Assembly (NCBI RefSeq): GCF_016862075.1 | Contig: NZ_BOMG01000044.1 | Coordinates: forward strand, 239,154-303,153 | DNA from: Actinoplanes couchii | Lineage (GTDB): Bacteria > Actinomycetota > Actinomycetes > Mycobacteriales > Micromonosporaceae | Direction of reading: 5' to 3' | DNA length: 64,000 bases | Shown here: positions 24,077-32,674 of the stretch, piece after piece | Numbering within the stretch: position 1 is the stretch's first letter | How the letters are laid out: every line of letters starts with the position of its first letter | The notes under the pieces: model-generated | The model's database searches: none | The model's input: only the letters and a program-made list of their open reading frames with translations | What the model was told of the DNA's origin: nothing | Made by a program: the position numbers and the translations under genes

Positions 24077-24993
24077 TGTTCGTTTTCGCCGCGTCCGACA
24101 AGGGCGGCACCGGCCGTTCGGTGACCAGCAGCAACCTGCTGTACCGCAGCGCTCTCCAGGGCAACGACGTCTGCTATCTCGACTTCGACTTCGGCTCGCC
24201 GACGGCCGGGGCGATCTTCGGCATCGAGCGGGCCGAGAACGGCACGGCCACCGGTTCCGGCCTGCACCGGTACCTCCTCAAGGAGGTGTACGAGCCGGAG
24301 CGCATCGACGTGTGGACCGCCACCGAGCGGCGCGTTTTCCGGACCGGGCACGCCAACACCGGCCGGCTGGTCCTGCTCCCCGGTGACGTGGGCGACGGCG
24401 ACTTCCCGGACCGGGCCGATCTCCAGGACCGCTGTCTGGAGCTCTTCCTCCGGCTGAACGAGGAGTTCTCGCTCTGCATGGTGGACCTCAGCGCCGGCCG
24501 CAACCTGGCGGTCGAGATGGCGCTGAAGGTGACCGCGATGCCGGAGATGCAGCGGATCCCGACCCGGTGGCTGGTGTTCCACCGCTGGACCCGCCAGCAC
24601 GTGGTGGCGGCCGGCGGTCTGGTGAACGGGCCGCGCGGGCTGCTGGCCATCGCCGAGACCTCCGGGCACAACCGGCAGGATTTCGCCAACAAGCTCCGGT
24701 ACGTCCGTACCGCGGTGATAGACCCGGCCCCCTTGACACAGAGTGGCCTGACCGCGAAACAGGGCATTTGGCTCGATGAGTGCAACAGACGACTCACGAG
24801 ATTGGCCGGAGACCACCAGGTCGGCAAAAATCTGTTATTGGGGTCGGTCCCGTTGGACCCCGTGCTGCAATGGCAAGAACAGTTGATCACTGACAATGAC
24901 GTGGCGAGCGGCGTAGCGAATCCGGAGACCCGGAACGCGTTCGAACAGCTGGCGAAACGCCTCGTCGACGACGACTCGTGGGAGACCCTATGA
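24076..24993 (+). CDS. SCO2523-family variant P-loop ATPase-like protein
   Basis: A 305-residue protein of the ParA/MinD-like fold. The deviant Walker A region reads SDKGGTGRSVT (residues 8-17): the signature Lys is kept but the P-loop Lys of GK[ST] is Arg. LDFDFGSPTAG and MVDLSAGRN correspond to switch/Walker B-type strands. This Arg substitution is a hallmark of the group named SCO2523 'variant P-loop'. It may bind nucleotide without normal hydrolysis; this is inferred. Start and stop both overlap neighbours (TGATG and ATGA), implying fixed stoichiometry with the flanking SCO2524- and SCO2522-like proteins. Confidence 0.8.
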   Translation: MFVFAASDKGGTGRSVTSSNLLYRSALQGNDVCYLDFDFGSPTAGAIFGIERAENGTATGSGLHRYLLKEVYEPERIDVWTATERRVFRTGHANTGRLVLLPGDVGDGDFPDRADLQDRCLELFLRLNEEFSLCMVDLSAGRNLAVEMALKVTAMPEMQRIPTRWLVFHRWTRQHVVAAGGLVNGPRGLLAIAETSGHNRQDFANKLRYVRTAVIDPAPLTQSGLTAKQGIWLDECNRRLTRLAGDHQVGKNLLLGSVPLDPVLQWQEQLITDNDVASGVANPETRNAFEQLAKRLVDDDSWETL

Positions 24994-25961
24994 CGGTTGC
25001 CCTGCACCGCATGGATTACCGGGAGCGGACGACGCAGCACGTCGCACCATCCGTCGGCCTGTCGCACGTCTCGCTGGAGCTGGGACACCTCTACATGGAG
25101 GACCTGATGGCTCGCGAGGGCGAGAGCCGTCTGGCCGACTACTTCGTCAGTGTCTCCCCCTGGGTCAAGACCATCGAGTCGATGGGCCGCTGGGGGACGA
25201 ACACGCCACGGATCAGCACCTGCTTCCTGATCGACGACTACTTCAGCCGGCTCGACGAGCCGGCCGTGATCATCAAGAAGGTGCTCGACGCGGCGGCCAA
25301 GAGCGGGTTGTCGATCGACTACATCGCGCGCGAGTCGAGCTGTGCCGAGTTCGGCGAGACGCGCCTGGCCCAGCGGGTCTTCGACCAGATCGTGCCGGAG
25401 CCGCTGCCCGGCGCCAACGGCAACCGCCCGACCGTGAAGGAGAGCGGCTGGCTGGCCAACGGGCGGCGCTCACCGGACACCGCGTCCGCCCCGGCGATGG
25501 GCGCCGACGCGTGGGAGAGCCCGAAACAGACCGCCGCCAACCGGCACTCGGTCTTCATGGACGTGCAGATCCGCGACGACCTGTGGTCCTGTTCGTTCCT
25601 GGCCTCGGTGTGGCAGCTCCTGCGGCTGGGCCTGCTCCGGCCGGACGAGAAGCAGCTGACCAAGCCGGTCAAGCTGGACGGCGACTACCCCCGGGACTGG
25701 TCGGAGCTGCCGCCGGTGATCAAGTTGACCGACACCCGGAACCCGTTCTGCGCGTACCGCAGCTTCTCGATCCTGCCGACCCGGTTCATGGAGGTCGAGA
25801 TGGCCGCCCGGACGGTGTTGCACCAGGTCCGGGTCGATCCGCTGATCCTGGAGGACCTGGACTCGCGGGCCCTGCCGGAGCGCATCGAGCTGCCGCCGAA
25901 CATCCTGGACCGGATCGACTACGCGTTCATCAACGACTGGACTCCGGCCAGCTCCCACTGA
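24990..25961 (+). CDS. SCO2522-family-like protein
   Basis: A 323-residue protein, matched by memory to the SCO2522 family. It opens with a region containing LSHVSLELGHLYMEDLM, then STCFLIDDYFSR, which resembles strand-Asp motifs. A central segment is RDDLWSCSFLASVWQLLRLGLL, and a Ser/Gly/Ala-rich loop lies near residue 165. No known catalytic site was identified. It is last in the coupled cassette (ATGA overlap with the P-loop gene). Its last 32 bp overlap the 3' end of the convergent NACHT gene. Confidence 0.75.
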   Translation: MTVALHRMDYRERTTQHVAPSVGLSHVSLELGHLYMEDLMAREGESRLADYFVSVSPWVKTIESMGRWGTNTPRISTCFLIDDYFSRLDEPAVIIKKVLDAAAKSGLSIDYIARESSCAEFGETRLAQRVFDQIVPEPLPGANGNRPTVKESGWLANGRRSPDTASAPAMGADAWESPKQTAANRHSVFMDVQIRDDLWSCSFLASVWQLLRLGLLRPDEKQLTKPVKLDGDYPRDWSELPPVIKLTDTRNPFCAYRSFSILPTRFMEVEMAARTVLHQVRVDPLILEDLDSRALPERIELPPNILDRIDYAFINDWTPASSH

Positions 25962-28900
25962 GCCGGAGCAGGTTGTCGGCCATGCTGCTGACCGCGAAGT
26001 CCTCGTCCTCGGCACAGTCGATCAACACCTCACGGACCTCCGTGAGGTGTGCGATCGGCGCGAGTGTCTCCACCGCGGCGCGCCGGGCCTCCAGGTGCCC
26101 GGGCACCCGGGCGTGACCGAGCACCACCCGCCGGACCGCCTCGTCGGTCAGCCAGCCCGCCAGCGCCCGGATCAGCACCGGCAGCAGTTGCGGGTCGCCG
26201 TCGGGGATCCGCTCCAGCAGGTCGTCGCGGGTCTGGTCGGCCCGCAGGACCGCGGCCAGCCGGGCCGCGACCTCGACGACGGCCGGGTCGGTGTCCTCGC
26301 GGACCCGCTCGCGCAGCATGTCGCCGGCCGGCTCCGGGTCGCCGGAGCCGATCAGCTCGATCGCGGCGGCCCGGATCCCCGGGTTCGGGTCGGCGCCGGC
26401 CCGGTCCACGATGACGTCCCAGAATCGTGCGTCGTCGCGCATCCCGGCGGCGGCCGCCTCGGTGAACACCTCGGCGACGTTGTCGTCCCGGCTGCGGGTC
26501 AGCAGGACCACCGTGAGGTCCACCCCGTCCGGGCAGTTCGCCAGCAGCACCCGTAGGGCGGCCAGGCGTACCTCCGGGCGGCCCTCGCCGGTGAGCGACA
26601 CCAGCATCCGCCCGGCGCTCGCGTCCAGTCCCCGGCCGATCAGGCCGCGCAGCGCGGCGGTCCGGGTCTCGGTGTCGGCGTCCTCGGCCGCCGCCGCGAC
26701 CAGCACCTCGGTCGCGACGGTCTCCGGGTCCTCGGCGAGCACCTCGACCGCGGCCAGCCGGACGAACGGCACGGTGTCCCCGGCGGCGACCTGGGACAGC
26801 AGCTCCCGCCGGGAGCCGGTGAGCGGCGGGTCGGCCAGGCTCTGGACGGCGGCCAGCCGGACGAACGGCTCGGCGTCGGCGAGCGCCCCGGCCAGGGTCT
26901 CCTCGGTGCCCGGGTACGCCCGGTAGGTGGTGCCGAGCACCTGGACCAGGGTCTCCCGGATCACCTCGTCGGTCTCCGCGGCCAACCGGTCGGCCAGCGC
27001 GCGCCAGGACCGCTCGCCCGGCCGGTGCCCACGCCCGGCCAGTGCCACCGCGGCCGCCCGGACCACGCTCCGCTCCTGGTCGTTGCCGATCCGTTCGAGC
27101 AGGGCGGCCTCCGGCCCGCTGCGGCCGAGCAGCCGGACCGCGGCCCGCCGGACCCCGGCCGACGGGTCGGTCCGCATCCGCTGCAGCAGGAGCTCCCGGG
27201 CCGGCCCGTGGGTCCCGGCCCGGGGCAGCAGGACCCCGGCCGCCGCCTCGACCACCTCGGCGGCCTCGTCGTCCCGGCAGGCGGCGAGCAGATCGGCCGC
27301 CACCTCGGCGGAGAGGTGCCGGCCGCGGGCCAGGACCCGCAGCGCCATGGCCCGGACCGAGGGGTGCGGGTCGCCGCGGCGGCAGGCGAGCAGGATGGCC
27401 TCGACACCCGGCTCGGTGCGCAGCCGCTCGCCGAGGATCTGCACCGCGGCCAGCCGGACGGCGGAGAACACGTCCCGGAACCGTTTCTCCGGGGAGACCA
27501 CCCGGAACAGGACCGCGCGGGCCTCCGGGTAGACGGCGGCCAGCGGCGCCAGGGCCTGCACCGCGGCGAGCCGGACCACCGCCCGGGTGTCCCCGGCGGC
27601 GCGTTCCAGCGGGCTCAGCGCCAGCCGGCCGGACTCGATGGTCTCCGACCGGACCGCCTGCTGAGCGGTCTCGCCCAGCCCGGCCACCGCGGCACAGACG
27701 ATCCGGACGTCCTCCTTGGCGCCGAGACGGGACTCGAAGATCTCGGTGAAGTGGTCGGCCGGGCCGGCCAGGATCGCGGCGATCCGGGCGGCCGAGGTGG
27801 CGGCCGGGTTGGTCACGATCTTCACGCCGGACGTCCGGTACCAGTCCAGGTAGACCTCCCGGTCCGGCCAGTGCGAGCCGATCGCCTCGATCGCCGGGAT
27901 GAACTCGTCGGCCAGCAGGGCCGCGTAGTCGGGGCCGGAGCTGGGGTGGTCCGGGGCCGACGCACAGTGCACCAGCAGCCGCACCACCTCCCGCAGGGCC
28001 AGGCCCGCGGCGTGCCGGGCGTCGGCGATCTTGCGGACCCCGGCCAGGCACTGCACCGCCAGCGCCACGTTCCACGGCGGGTCGGGGCGGGCCTGCCGGG
28101 TGGACGGGCCGGCGTACTCCCACCACTCCGGGTTCACCTCGGTGATCAGCAGTTCGACCAGCCCGGCGGCCGGGCCCGGGGACAGCTGACCGGCGACCAG
28201 GCGCAGCGTCTCGCGCCACGCCGGATCGGCCCAGTGCAGCCGGAACACCCCGCGGACCTCGTCCAGCCCGGACCCGCTGCGGCTGAACCGTTCGACGATC
28301 GCCCAGGCGCAGTAGAACTCCTGGAAGGTGCGGTGCACGAACCGGTAGTCGGTACGTCCGGCCGGCCCCAGCACGTAACTGCGGCGGCTGAGCTGCTCGA
28401 TCGCGTGCCTGGCGAACTCGTTGGCGTCGGCCCAGCCCAGACCGTGCCGTTCCAGGTGCCGGGTGAAGATCCGTTTCAGGTCCTCGACGCTGACCTGGTC
28501 GCCGTGCGGGCCGAGCAGCCCGGACATCATGTCGAAGGCCAGCCCGCGCAGCAGCTCGTGTTTCACCTCGGCGTCCAGGCGCTGCGAGCCGGGCGGCGCG
28601 TCCACCATCCGGCTGTCGTCCCAGCTGTCCACCAGGGTGACGGCGACCTGCTCGTACAGCCGCCAGCGCTGTTTCGGCAGCATCCGGTGCCGGCCGATGA
28701 CGGCCAGGATGCTCAGCAGCATCGGGTTGCCGGCCAGCTCGGTGAGTTCCGGCGAGCGCGCGATGGTGCCGATCACCACCTCGCGGCGCAGTGTCACGTC
28801 GGCGGCCTGCGCCTCCGGCAGCGAGCGGAACCAGCGGTGCAGGAACTCGGCGGTCTGCTCGGGCAGGAACCGCTGCAGGGTGTGGTGCACGAACCCGGCC

Positions 28901-30093
28901 GCGCTCAGGGCCCGGCGGTTGTACTCGGCGGGGCGGGTGGTGACGATGATCCGGGCCGCCGGGAAGTTCTCCGCGAACGTGGCGATCTGGCCGGTGGTCT
29001 CCTCGCGCAGCCGCCGGTCCAGGATCTCGTCGAGGCCGTCGAAGACCACCACCGCCGGGTCGCCGCGGGCCAGGTAGAGGTGCAGGCCGTCGGGTTCGTC
29101 CTGGTAACCGTCGGTGGCGGCACGGTGGGCCAGGTAGTCCCGGAACGTGCGGGTGGGCCCGGCGGCGTACGACCGCAGCTCGATCAGGATCGGCAGGTGC
29201 CCGGCCAGGACCGCGAGGCGTTCGTCGGCGTGCGCCCGGGCCAGGGCCAGGGTGAGGTAACGGACCACCGCGGACTTGCCGGCCCCCGGGTCGCCGATCA
29301 GCGTGATCCGCTGGTGCCGCCGGTCGCAGAGCACGTCGAAGACCGGCTGGCCGGGCCAGGACAGCGGCAGCGCCTCCCGGTCCAGGCCCTCGGCGCTGTC
29401 ACCGGGATCGCCCAGGGCGGCCGGGGTCAGGCGCGGCGGGTGGTCGGCGCGGGCGAACGGCTCGACGAAGACGTCGATCAGCTGGGTGCCCAGGAACGAC
29501 GACTGCTGCGCCAGGTTCAGCAGGTCGAGTCCGCCGTACTGCTGCCGGTAGCGCTCGAAGTAGTGGGCGGTGGCGGCCGCACTGAGCCCCCGCGCGGGCT
29601 GTGGGACCGGCGCCCGCACGGTGCCCCGCTCCCGCTGCTCCAGCAGCTTGTGGACGGCCGCGTAGACGAGCAGGCCGAGTTCCTCGGGGGTCTGGAAGAT
29701 GCTGCACAGGTGCTCGCGCTGGAGCACGTCGCGCAGGTCGTCGACCCGGGCCGCCTGGATGTCCCGGTCGACGAACTTGACCGGCCACGGCGCGTCCGGG
29801 CCGAGCAGGAAGATCAGGCAGTCCTTGCCGCTGGCGACGGCCGCCTCGTACTCCAGATGGGTGATGGATTTCGACTGTTTGGGGGGCGTGTAGCCGTACC
29901 GCCAGGCGAAGATCCCGATGTAGATGTCACAGGCCTCCACATCGTCGAGGCAGCGCGAGAGCGGGGCTCCGGCCCCGGCGACGTACTCCTCCATGGTCTT
30001 GAAGGGCAGGCCGAACAGGCCGAGCGCGTGGCGGACGGCTTCGCGGCACTCCTTCAGATCCTCGAAGGTGGCGGAGATGTAGGCCTCGGTCAA
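25930..30093 (-). CDS. DUF4062-NACHT-HEAT-repeat STAND NTPase
   Basis: A 1387-residue protein. Residues 1-155 are a DUF4062 domain (YISATFEDLKECREAV; CDIYIGIFAWRYGYTP; SITHLEYEAA), a Rossmann/TIR-like module common at the N-terminus of conflict NTPases. A NACHT NTPase follows with Walker A GDPGAGKSAVV (about 265-275), Walker B VVVFDGLDE (about 350) and the sensor IIVTTRPAEY. The C-terminal half (about 780-1387) is a long array of HEAT-like repeats (VRLAAVQ, VRRAAVRLLG). Bacterial NACHT proteins are known anti-phage immune sensors. The start is TTG with GAGGGG before it; the DUF4062 motif begins five codons later, so a later start is unlikely. The stop overlaps SCO2522. Codon use is native-like. 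Confidence 0.88.
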   Translation of the reverse strand: MTEAYISATFEDLKECREAVRHALGLFGLPFKTMEEYVAGAGAPLSRCLDDVEACDIYIGIFAWRYGYTPPKQSKSITHLEYEAAVASGKDCLIFLLGPDAPWPVKFVDRDIQAARVDDLRDVLQREHLCSIFQTPEELGLLVYAAVHKLLEQRERGTVRAPVPQPARGLSAAATAHYFERYRQQYGGLDLLNLAQQSSFLGTQLIDVFVEPFARADHPPRLTPAALGDPGDSAEGLDREALPLSWPGQPVFDVLCDRRHQRITLIGDPGAGKSAVVRYLTLALARAHADERLAVLAGHLPILIELRSYAAGPTRTFRDYLAHRAATDGYQDEPDGLHLYLARGDPAVVVFDGLDEILDRRLREETTGQIATFAENFPAARIIVTTRPAEYNRRALSAAGFVHHTLQRFLPEQTAEFLHRWFRSLPEAQAADVTLRREVVIGTIARSPELTELAGNPMLLSILAVIGRHRMLPKQRWRLYEQVAVTLVDSWDDSRMVDAPPGSQRLDAEVKHELLRGLAFDMMSGLLGPHGDQVSVEDLKRIFTRHLERHGLGWADANEFARHAIEQLSRRSYVLGPAGRTDYRFVHRTFQEFYCAWAIVERFSRSGSGLDEVRGVFRLHWADPAWRETLRLVAGQLSPGPAAGLVELLITEVNPEWWEYAGPSTRQARPDPPWNVALAVQCLAGVRKIADARHAAGLALREVVRLLVHCASAPDHPSSGPDYAALLADEFIPAIEAIGSHWPDREVYLDWYRTSGVKIVTNPAATSAARIAAILAGPADHFTEIFESRLGAKEDVRIVCAAVAGLGETAQQAVRSETIESGRLALSPLERAAGDTRAVVRLAAVQALAPLAAVYPEARAVLFRVVSPEKRFRDVFSAVRLAAVQILGERLRTEPGVEAILLACRRGDPHPSVRAMALRVLARGRHLSAEVAADLLAACRDDEAAEVVEAAAGVLLPRAGTHGPARELLLQRMRTDPSAGVRRAAVRLLGRSGPEAALLERIGNDQERSVVRAAAVALAGRGHRPGERSWRALADRLAAETDEVIRETLVQVLGTTYRAYPGTEETLAGALADAEPFVRLAAVQSLADPPLTGSRRELLSQVAAGDTVPFVRLAAVEVLAEDPETVATEVLVAAAAEDADTETRTAALRGLIGRGLDASAGRMLVSLTGEGRPEVRLAALRVLLANCPDGVDLTVVLLTRSRDDNVAEVFTEAAAAGMRDDARFWDVIVDRAGADPNPGIRAAAIELIGSGDPEPAGDMLRERVREDTDPAVVEVAARLAAVLRADQTRDDLLERIPDGDPQLLPVLIRALAGWLTDEAVRRVVLGHARVPGHLEARRAAVETLAPIAHLTEVREVLIDCAEDEDFAVSSMADNLLRLSGSWPESSR

Positions 30094-30109
30094 GGTCGCC
30101 CCCTCGCCC

Positions 30110-31066
30110 TCACCCTAGTCGTGTGAGGCAAGCCTCCACCATGGACGCGGCGTCCTGCCCGCAGCCCCAGGACACGGTCACGCCACCACCGCCGTGACCG
30201 TAGTTGTGGATCACCAGCTGGTCGTCGACGGTGCCCGTCTCCAGCCGGATCCGGTCGCGGACCGGGCGGTACCCGGACCGCACCCCGATCACCGGGGCGT
30301 CCCGCAGCAGCGGTTCCACGTCGGCGCAGCGGTCCCGGATGCGCCGGACCACCGCCGCCTCCGGCAGCGCCGGGAGACCCGGGCGCTCGATGGTGCTGCC
30401 GAGCACCACGGTGTCGCCGTGCGGGATGTAGTAGGTGAGCTCCGGACCGTCGCTCTCCTCGGCGAAGAACGTGTCGACGCCGGGGTTGCGCACCACCACG
30501 ACCCGGCCGCGCACCGGGGTCAGGTCGGTGTCCCCGGCCAGCCGGCGGGCGCCGATGCCGCTGCAATTCACCACCACCGGGGCCAGGCCGGCCAGCTCCC
30601 GCAACGACCGCAGCTCGCGCCGTTCGATCCGGACGCCCTCGGTGCGCAGTGCGGCCAGCAGGTACTCCGAGTAGACCGGCATGTCGACCACCGCGGTGGT
30701 GTACGACCAGGCGCTGCCGTACCCCGGCCAGGCGCATCGTTCGAGGTCACCGGTCAGGTGCAGCCACGGGTGTGGTTCGACGGTCCCCCGGGACACCTCG
30801 ACACCACGGGTCATGGTGACACCGGTGTCCCGTTCGGCGGCGAGTCCCCGGAAGATCGCCAGGCCCTCCGCCGCCCAGCGCTCCGCGTCGGGGTGATCGA
30901 CCAGGAACGGCCCCCACATGGCCCCGGCCGCGCAGGAGTCGGTCGCGGGCGGAAGACGCCGCGCCACCACTCTCACTCGCAGCCCCCGCCGGGCGAGACA
31001 CAGTGCGCTGGTCAAACCGCAGACGCCCGCACCGACCACAATGGCATCGATGTTGGTAACGGTCAC
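30110..31066 (-). CDS. FAD-dependent D-amino-acid oxidase
   Basis: A 318-residue protein, the usual DAAO length. The N-terminal FAD site is IDAIVVGAGVCGLTSALCLA. The conserved AGAMWGPF, VVNCSGIGARRLAGD and C-terminal NYGHGGGGVTVSWGCG motifs are present. It oxidatively deaminates D-amino acids to 2-oxo acids with H2O2. GTG 31066 fits the family N-terminus. The stop is 16 bp before the NACHT start on the same strand, so the two could share a transcript; a functional link is not established. It diverges from the SCO2521-like gene. Confidence 0.9.
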   Translation of the reverse strand: MTVTNIDAIVVGAGVCGLTSALCLARRGLRVRVVARRLPPATDSCAAGAMWGPFLVDHPDAERWAAEGLAIFRGLAAERDTGVTMTRGVEVSRGTVEPHPWLHLTGDLERCAWPGYGSAWSYTTAVVDMPVYSEYLLAALRTEGVRIERRELRSLRELAGLAPVVVNCSGIGARRLAGDTDLTPVRGRVVVVRNPGVDTFFAEESDGPELTYYIPHGDTVVLGSTIERPGLPALPEAAVVRRIRDRCADVEPLLRDAPVIGVRSGYRPVRDRIRLETGTVDDQLVIHNYGHGGGGVTVSWGCGQDAASMVEACLTRLG

Positions 31067-31242
31067 ACCCCGACACACTAACGGCTCACGCCCCGGAGCG
31101 GCACGGCCCGAAATTTCGGCCCCCGGCGGCGTCGCGGACGAAACGGCGCGAGCAGCCCTTATCCTTCCCGCGCTGGGTGATTGCCCCCGATCATCCCGGG
31201 GCGTCACGATGTAACTGAGCAATCGGGCCACGAAGAGGAATC

Positions 31243-32196
31243 ATGCTGGCTTTCGGAGAGGTCCAGACCGGCCTCCTGCAGAACTCCGTGGCACTGTCCC
31301 GGCGGGCCACCGAGCAGTTGCTCGCTGACGCCGCCGATGACCGGGTCCGCTCGGTGACACGGCCGATCGCCCGGTCGGTCTCCCCGGACCGGCTGGAAGG
31401 GGTGGACTGCCGGCTGCCGACCATCTCCGGGCGCACCACCCGCGGTGTCGGCACCGTCGTCGCCCACACCATCGTCGTCTCCGGCCACGTCGCCCAGGGC
31501 TCGGCACACGCCCTGGTGTCCCCGGCCCGGACCACGCTGCGGCTGCCCTGGTCGCACTATCTGGCCAGCCCCGGTCATCTGGAGGCGATCGGCAAACTGG
31601 ACCCGAAGGACGTCGAGCTGGGTGTGCTCAGCGGGGCTCAGCCGGCCGACACCCTGGAGCTGAACGCGATCGCGGCCCGGATGGTCGACGCGGTGCAGCG
31701 GTCCCGGCTGGTCGACCACGCCCCGCCGCTGCGCACCCCGCGGGTCCGGTTGCGCTGGACGGCGCTGCTCGATGCGGACCTGAAGGATCCGGGCGGCACG
31801 TTCACGCTGATCTCCGACGAGGTGCGGACCATCCAGCTGCGGGTCCGGACCGAGGACCTGGCCGCCGTCGTCACGCTCTGCGAAGACCTCGCCCTGCACG
31901 ACTGGCTGCTCACCACGGTGCTGTCGGTGCTCGACGCCACCCTCGCCCACGACCACAGCCGCAGCGACCGGATGAACCGGCTGCAGCCCCTGCTGGAGCA
32001 TCTGCCGCATCTGTGGATGCCGGGCGGGCACGTCATCGACGAGCTGTCATCGGTCTGGGCCGACCTCGATCGGCGGCCCGGTTTCACCAGGCAGTGGGAG
32101 TCCGCGATGGCCCGGGTCCGCGACCAGATCACCATCGGGGCGCTGGACCTGCTGCAGGCCGCCGGAAACCCGCGGGTCAGCCCACCGGCACGGTGA
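31243..32196 (+). CDS. SCO2521-family-like protein
   Basis: A 317-residue protein recalled as resembling the SCO2521 family of Streptomyces. Recognisable blocks are GEVQTGLLQNSVALSRRATE, SPDRLEGVDCRLPT, LPWSHYLASPGHLEAIG, CEDLALHDWLLTT and RPGFTRQWESAM. No catalytic motif is known. GAAGAGG precedes the ATG. In Streptomyces the SCO2521-SCO2525 genes are neighbours. Here this gene is separated from the SCO2522-2524 cassette by the leftward NACHT and oxidase genes, and no SCO2525-type methyltransferase is visible. Its last 20 bp overlap the 3' end of the convergent SLOG gene. Confidence 0.75.
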   Translation: MLAFGEVQTGLLQNSVALSRRATEQLLADAADDRVRSVTRPIARSVSPDRLEGVDCRLPTISGRTTRGVGTVVAHTIVVSGHVAQGSAHALVSPARTTLRLPWSHYLASPGHLEAIGKLDPKDVELGVLSGAQPADTLELNAIAARMVDAVQRSRLVDHAPPLRTPRVRLRWTALLDADLKDPGGTFTLISDEVRTIQLRVRTEDLAAVVTLCEDLALHDWLLTTVLSVLDATLAHDHSRSDRMNRLQPLLEHLPHLWMPGGHVIDELSSVWADLDRRPGFTRQWESAMARVRDQITIGALDLLQAAGNPRVSPPAR

Positions 32197-32674
32197 TCCG
32201 GCGCGCGCCGGCCGGCCAGACCCGCACCACCTCACGGCCGTGCCGGCACGCCCAGTCGACGGTCTCGGCCGTCCCGCCCCGGCCGCCGGAGAGGTCGCCG
32301 TCCCAGACGGCGACCAGGATGTCGCTGCGGGAGACCACCTCGCGGCTGGCCGCCTCGTACGCCGCCTCCGGGGGCCCGGCCACCTCCATCCAGGACACCC
32401 GCCGGGCCTGGCGCAACAGGCGGGCCGGTGGGGCGGCGGGCGGCACCGCGGCGGCGGGCACCGGCAGCACCACCTCGAAGGTGCCGTGGCAGGCCCGGAC
32501 CGCCTCGGCGAACAGCTGATCGGCGCCCTCGGCGAGACAGGTCACCCCGTGCACGCCTGGATAGCCGGACAGCAGCCGGACCAGCTCGTCGAAGATCAGC
32601 CGATGCGTGCGCGGCTGCATGCGGATGTGGCCGGTGACACCGATCGTCGTCACTGCCGTCTCCGATCTCGTCAT
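32177..32674 (-). CDS. SLOG-like Rossmann-fold protein
   Basis: A 165-residue protein. The sequence runs GVTGHIRM (first strand-loop), GVTCLAEGADQLFAEAV, then SDILVAVWDGDLSGGRGGTAETVDWA, the pattern of the SMF/DprA-LOG (SLOG) superfamily. These domains are proposed to bind or process nucleotides and are enriched in bacterial conflict systems and in TRPM-like contexts. The ATG overlaps the upstream TrkA-N/RyR stop (ATGA), so the two proteins are co-expressed. The 3' end overlaps the convergent SCO2521-like gene by 20 bp. The exact SLOG subfamily is undetermined. Confidence 0.75.
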   Translation of the reverse strand: MTRSETAVTTIGVTGHIRMQPRTHRLIFDELVRLLSGYPGVHGVTCLAEGADQLFAEAVRACHGTFEVVLPVPAAAVPPAAPPARLLRQARRVSWMEVAGPPEAAYEAASREVVSRSDILVAVWDGDLSGGRGGTAETVDWACRHGREVVRVWPAGARRITVPVG

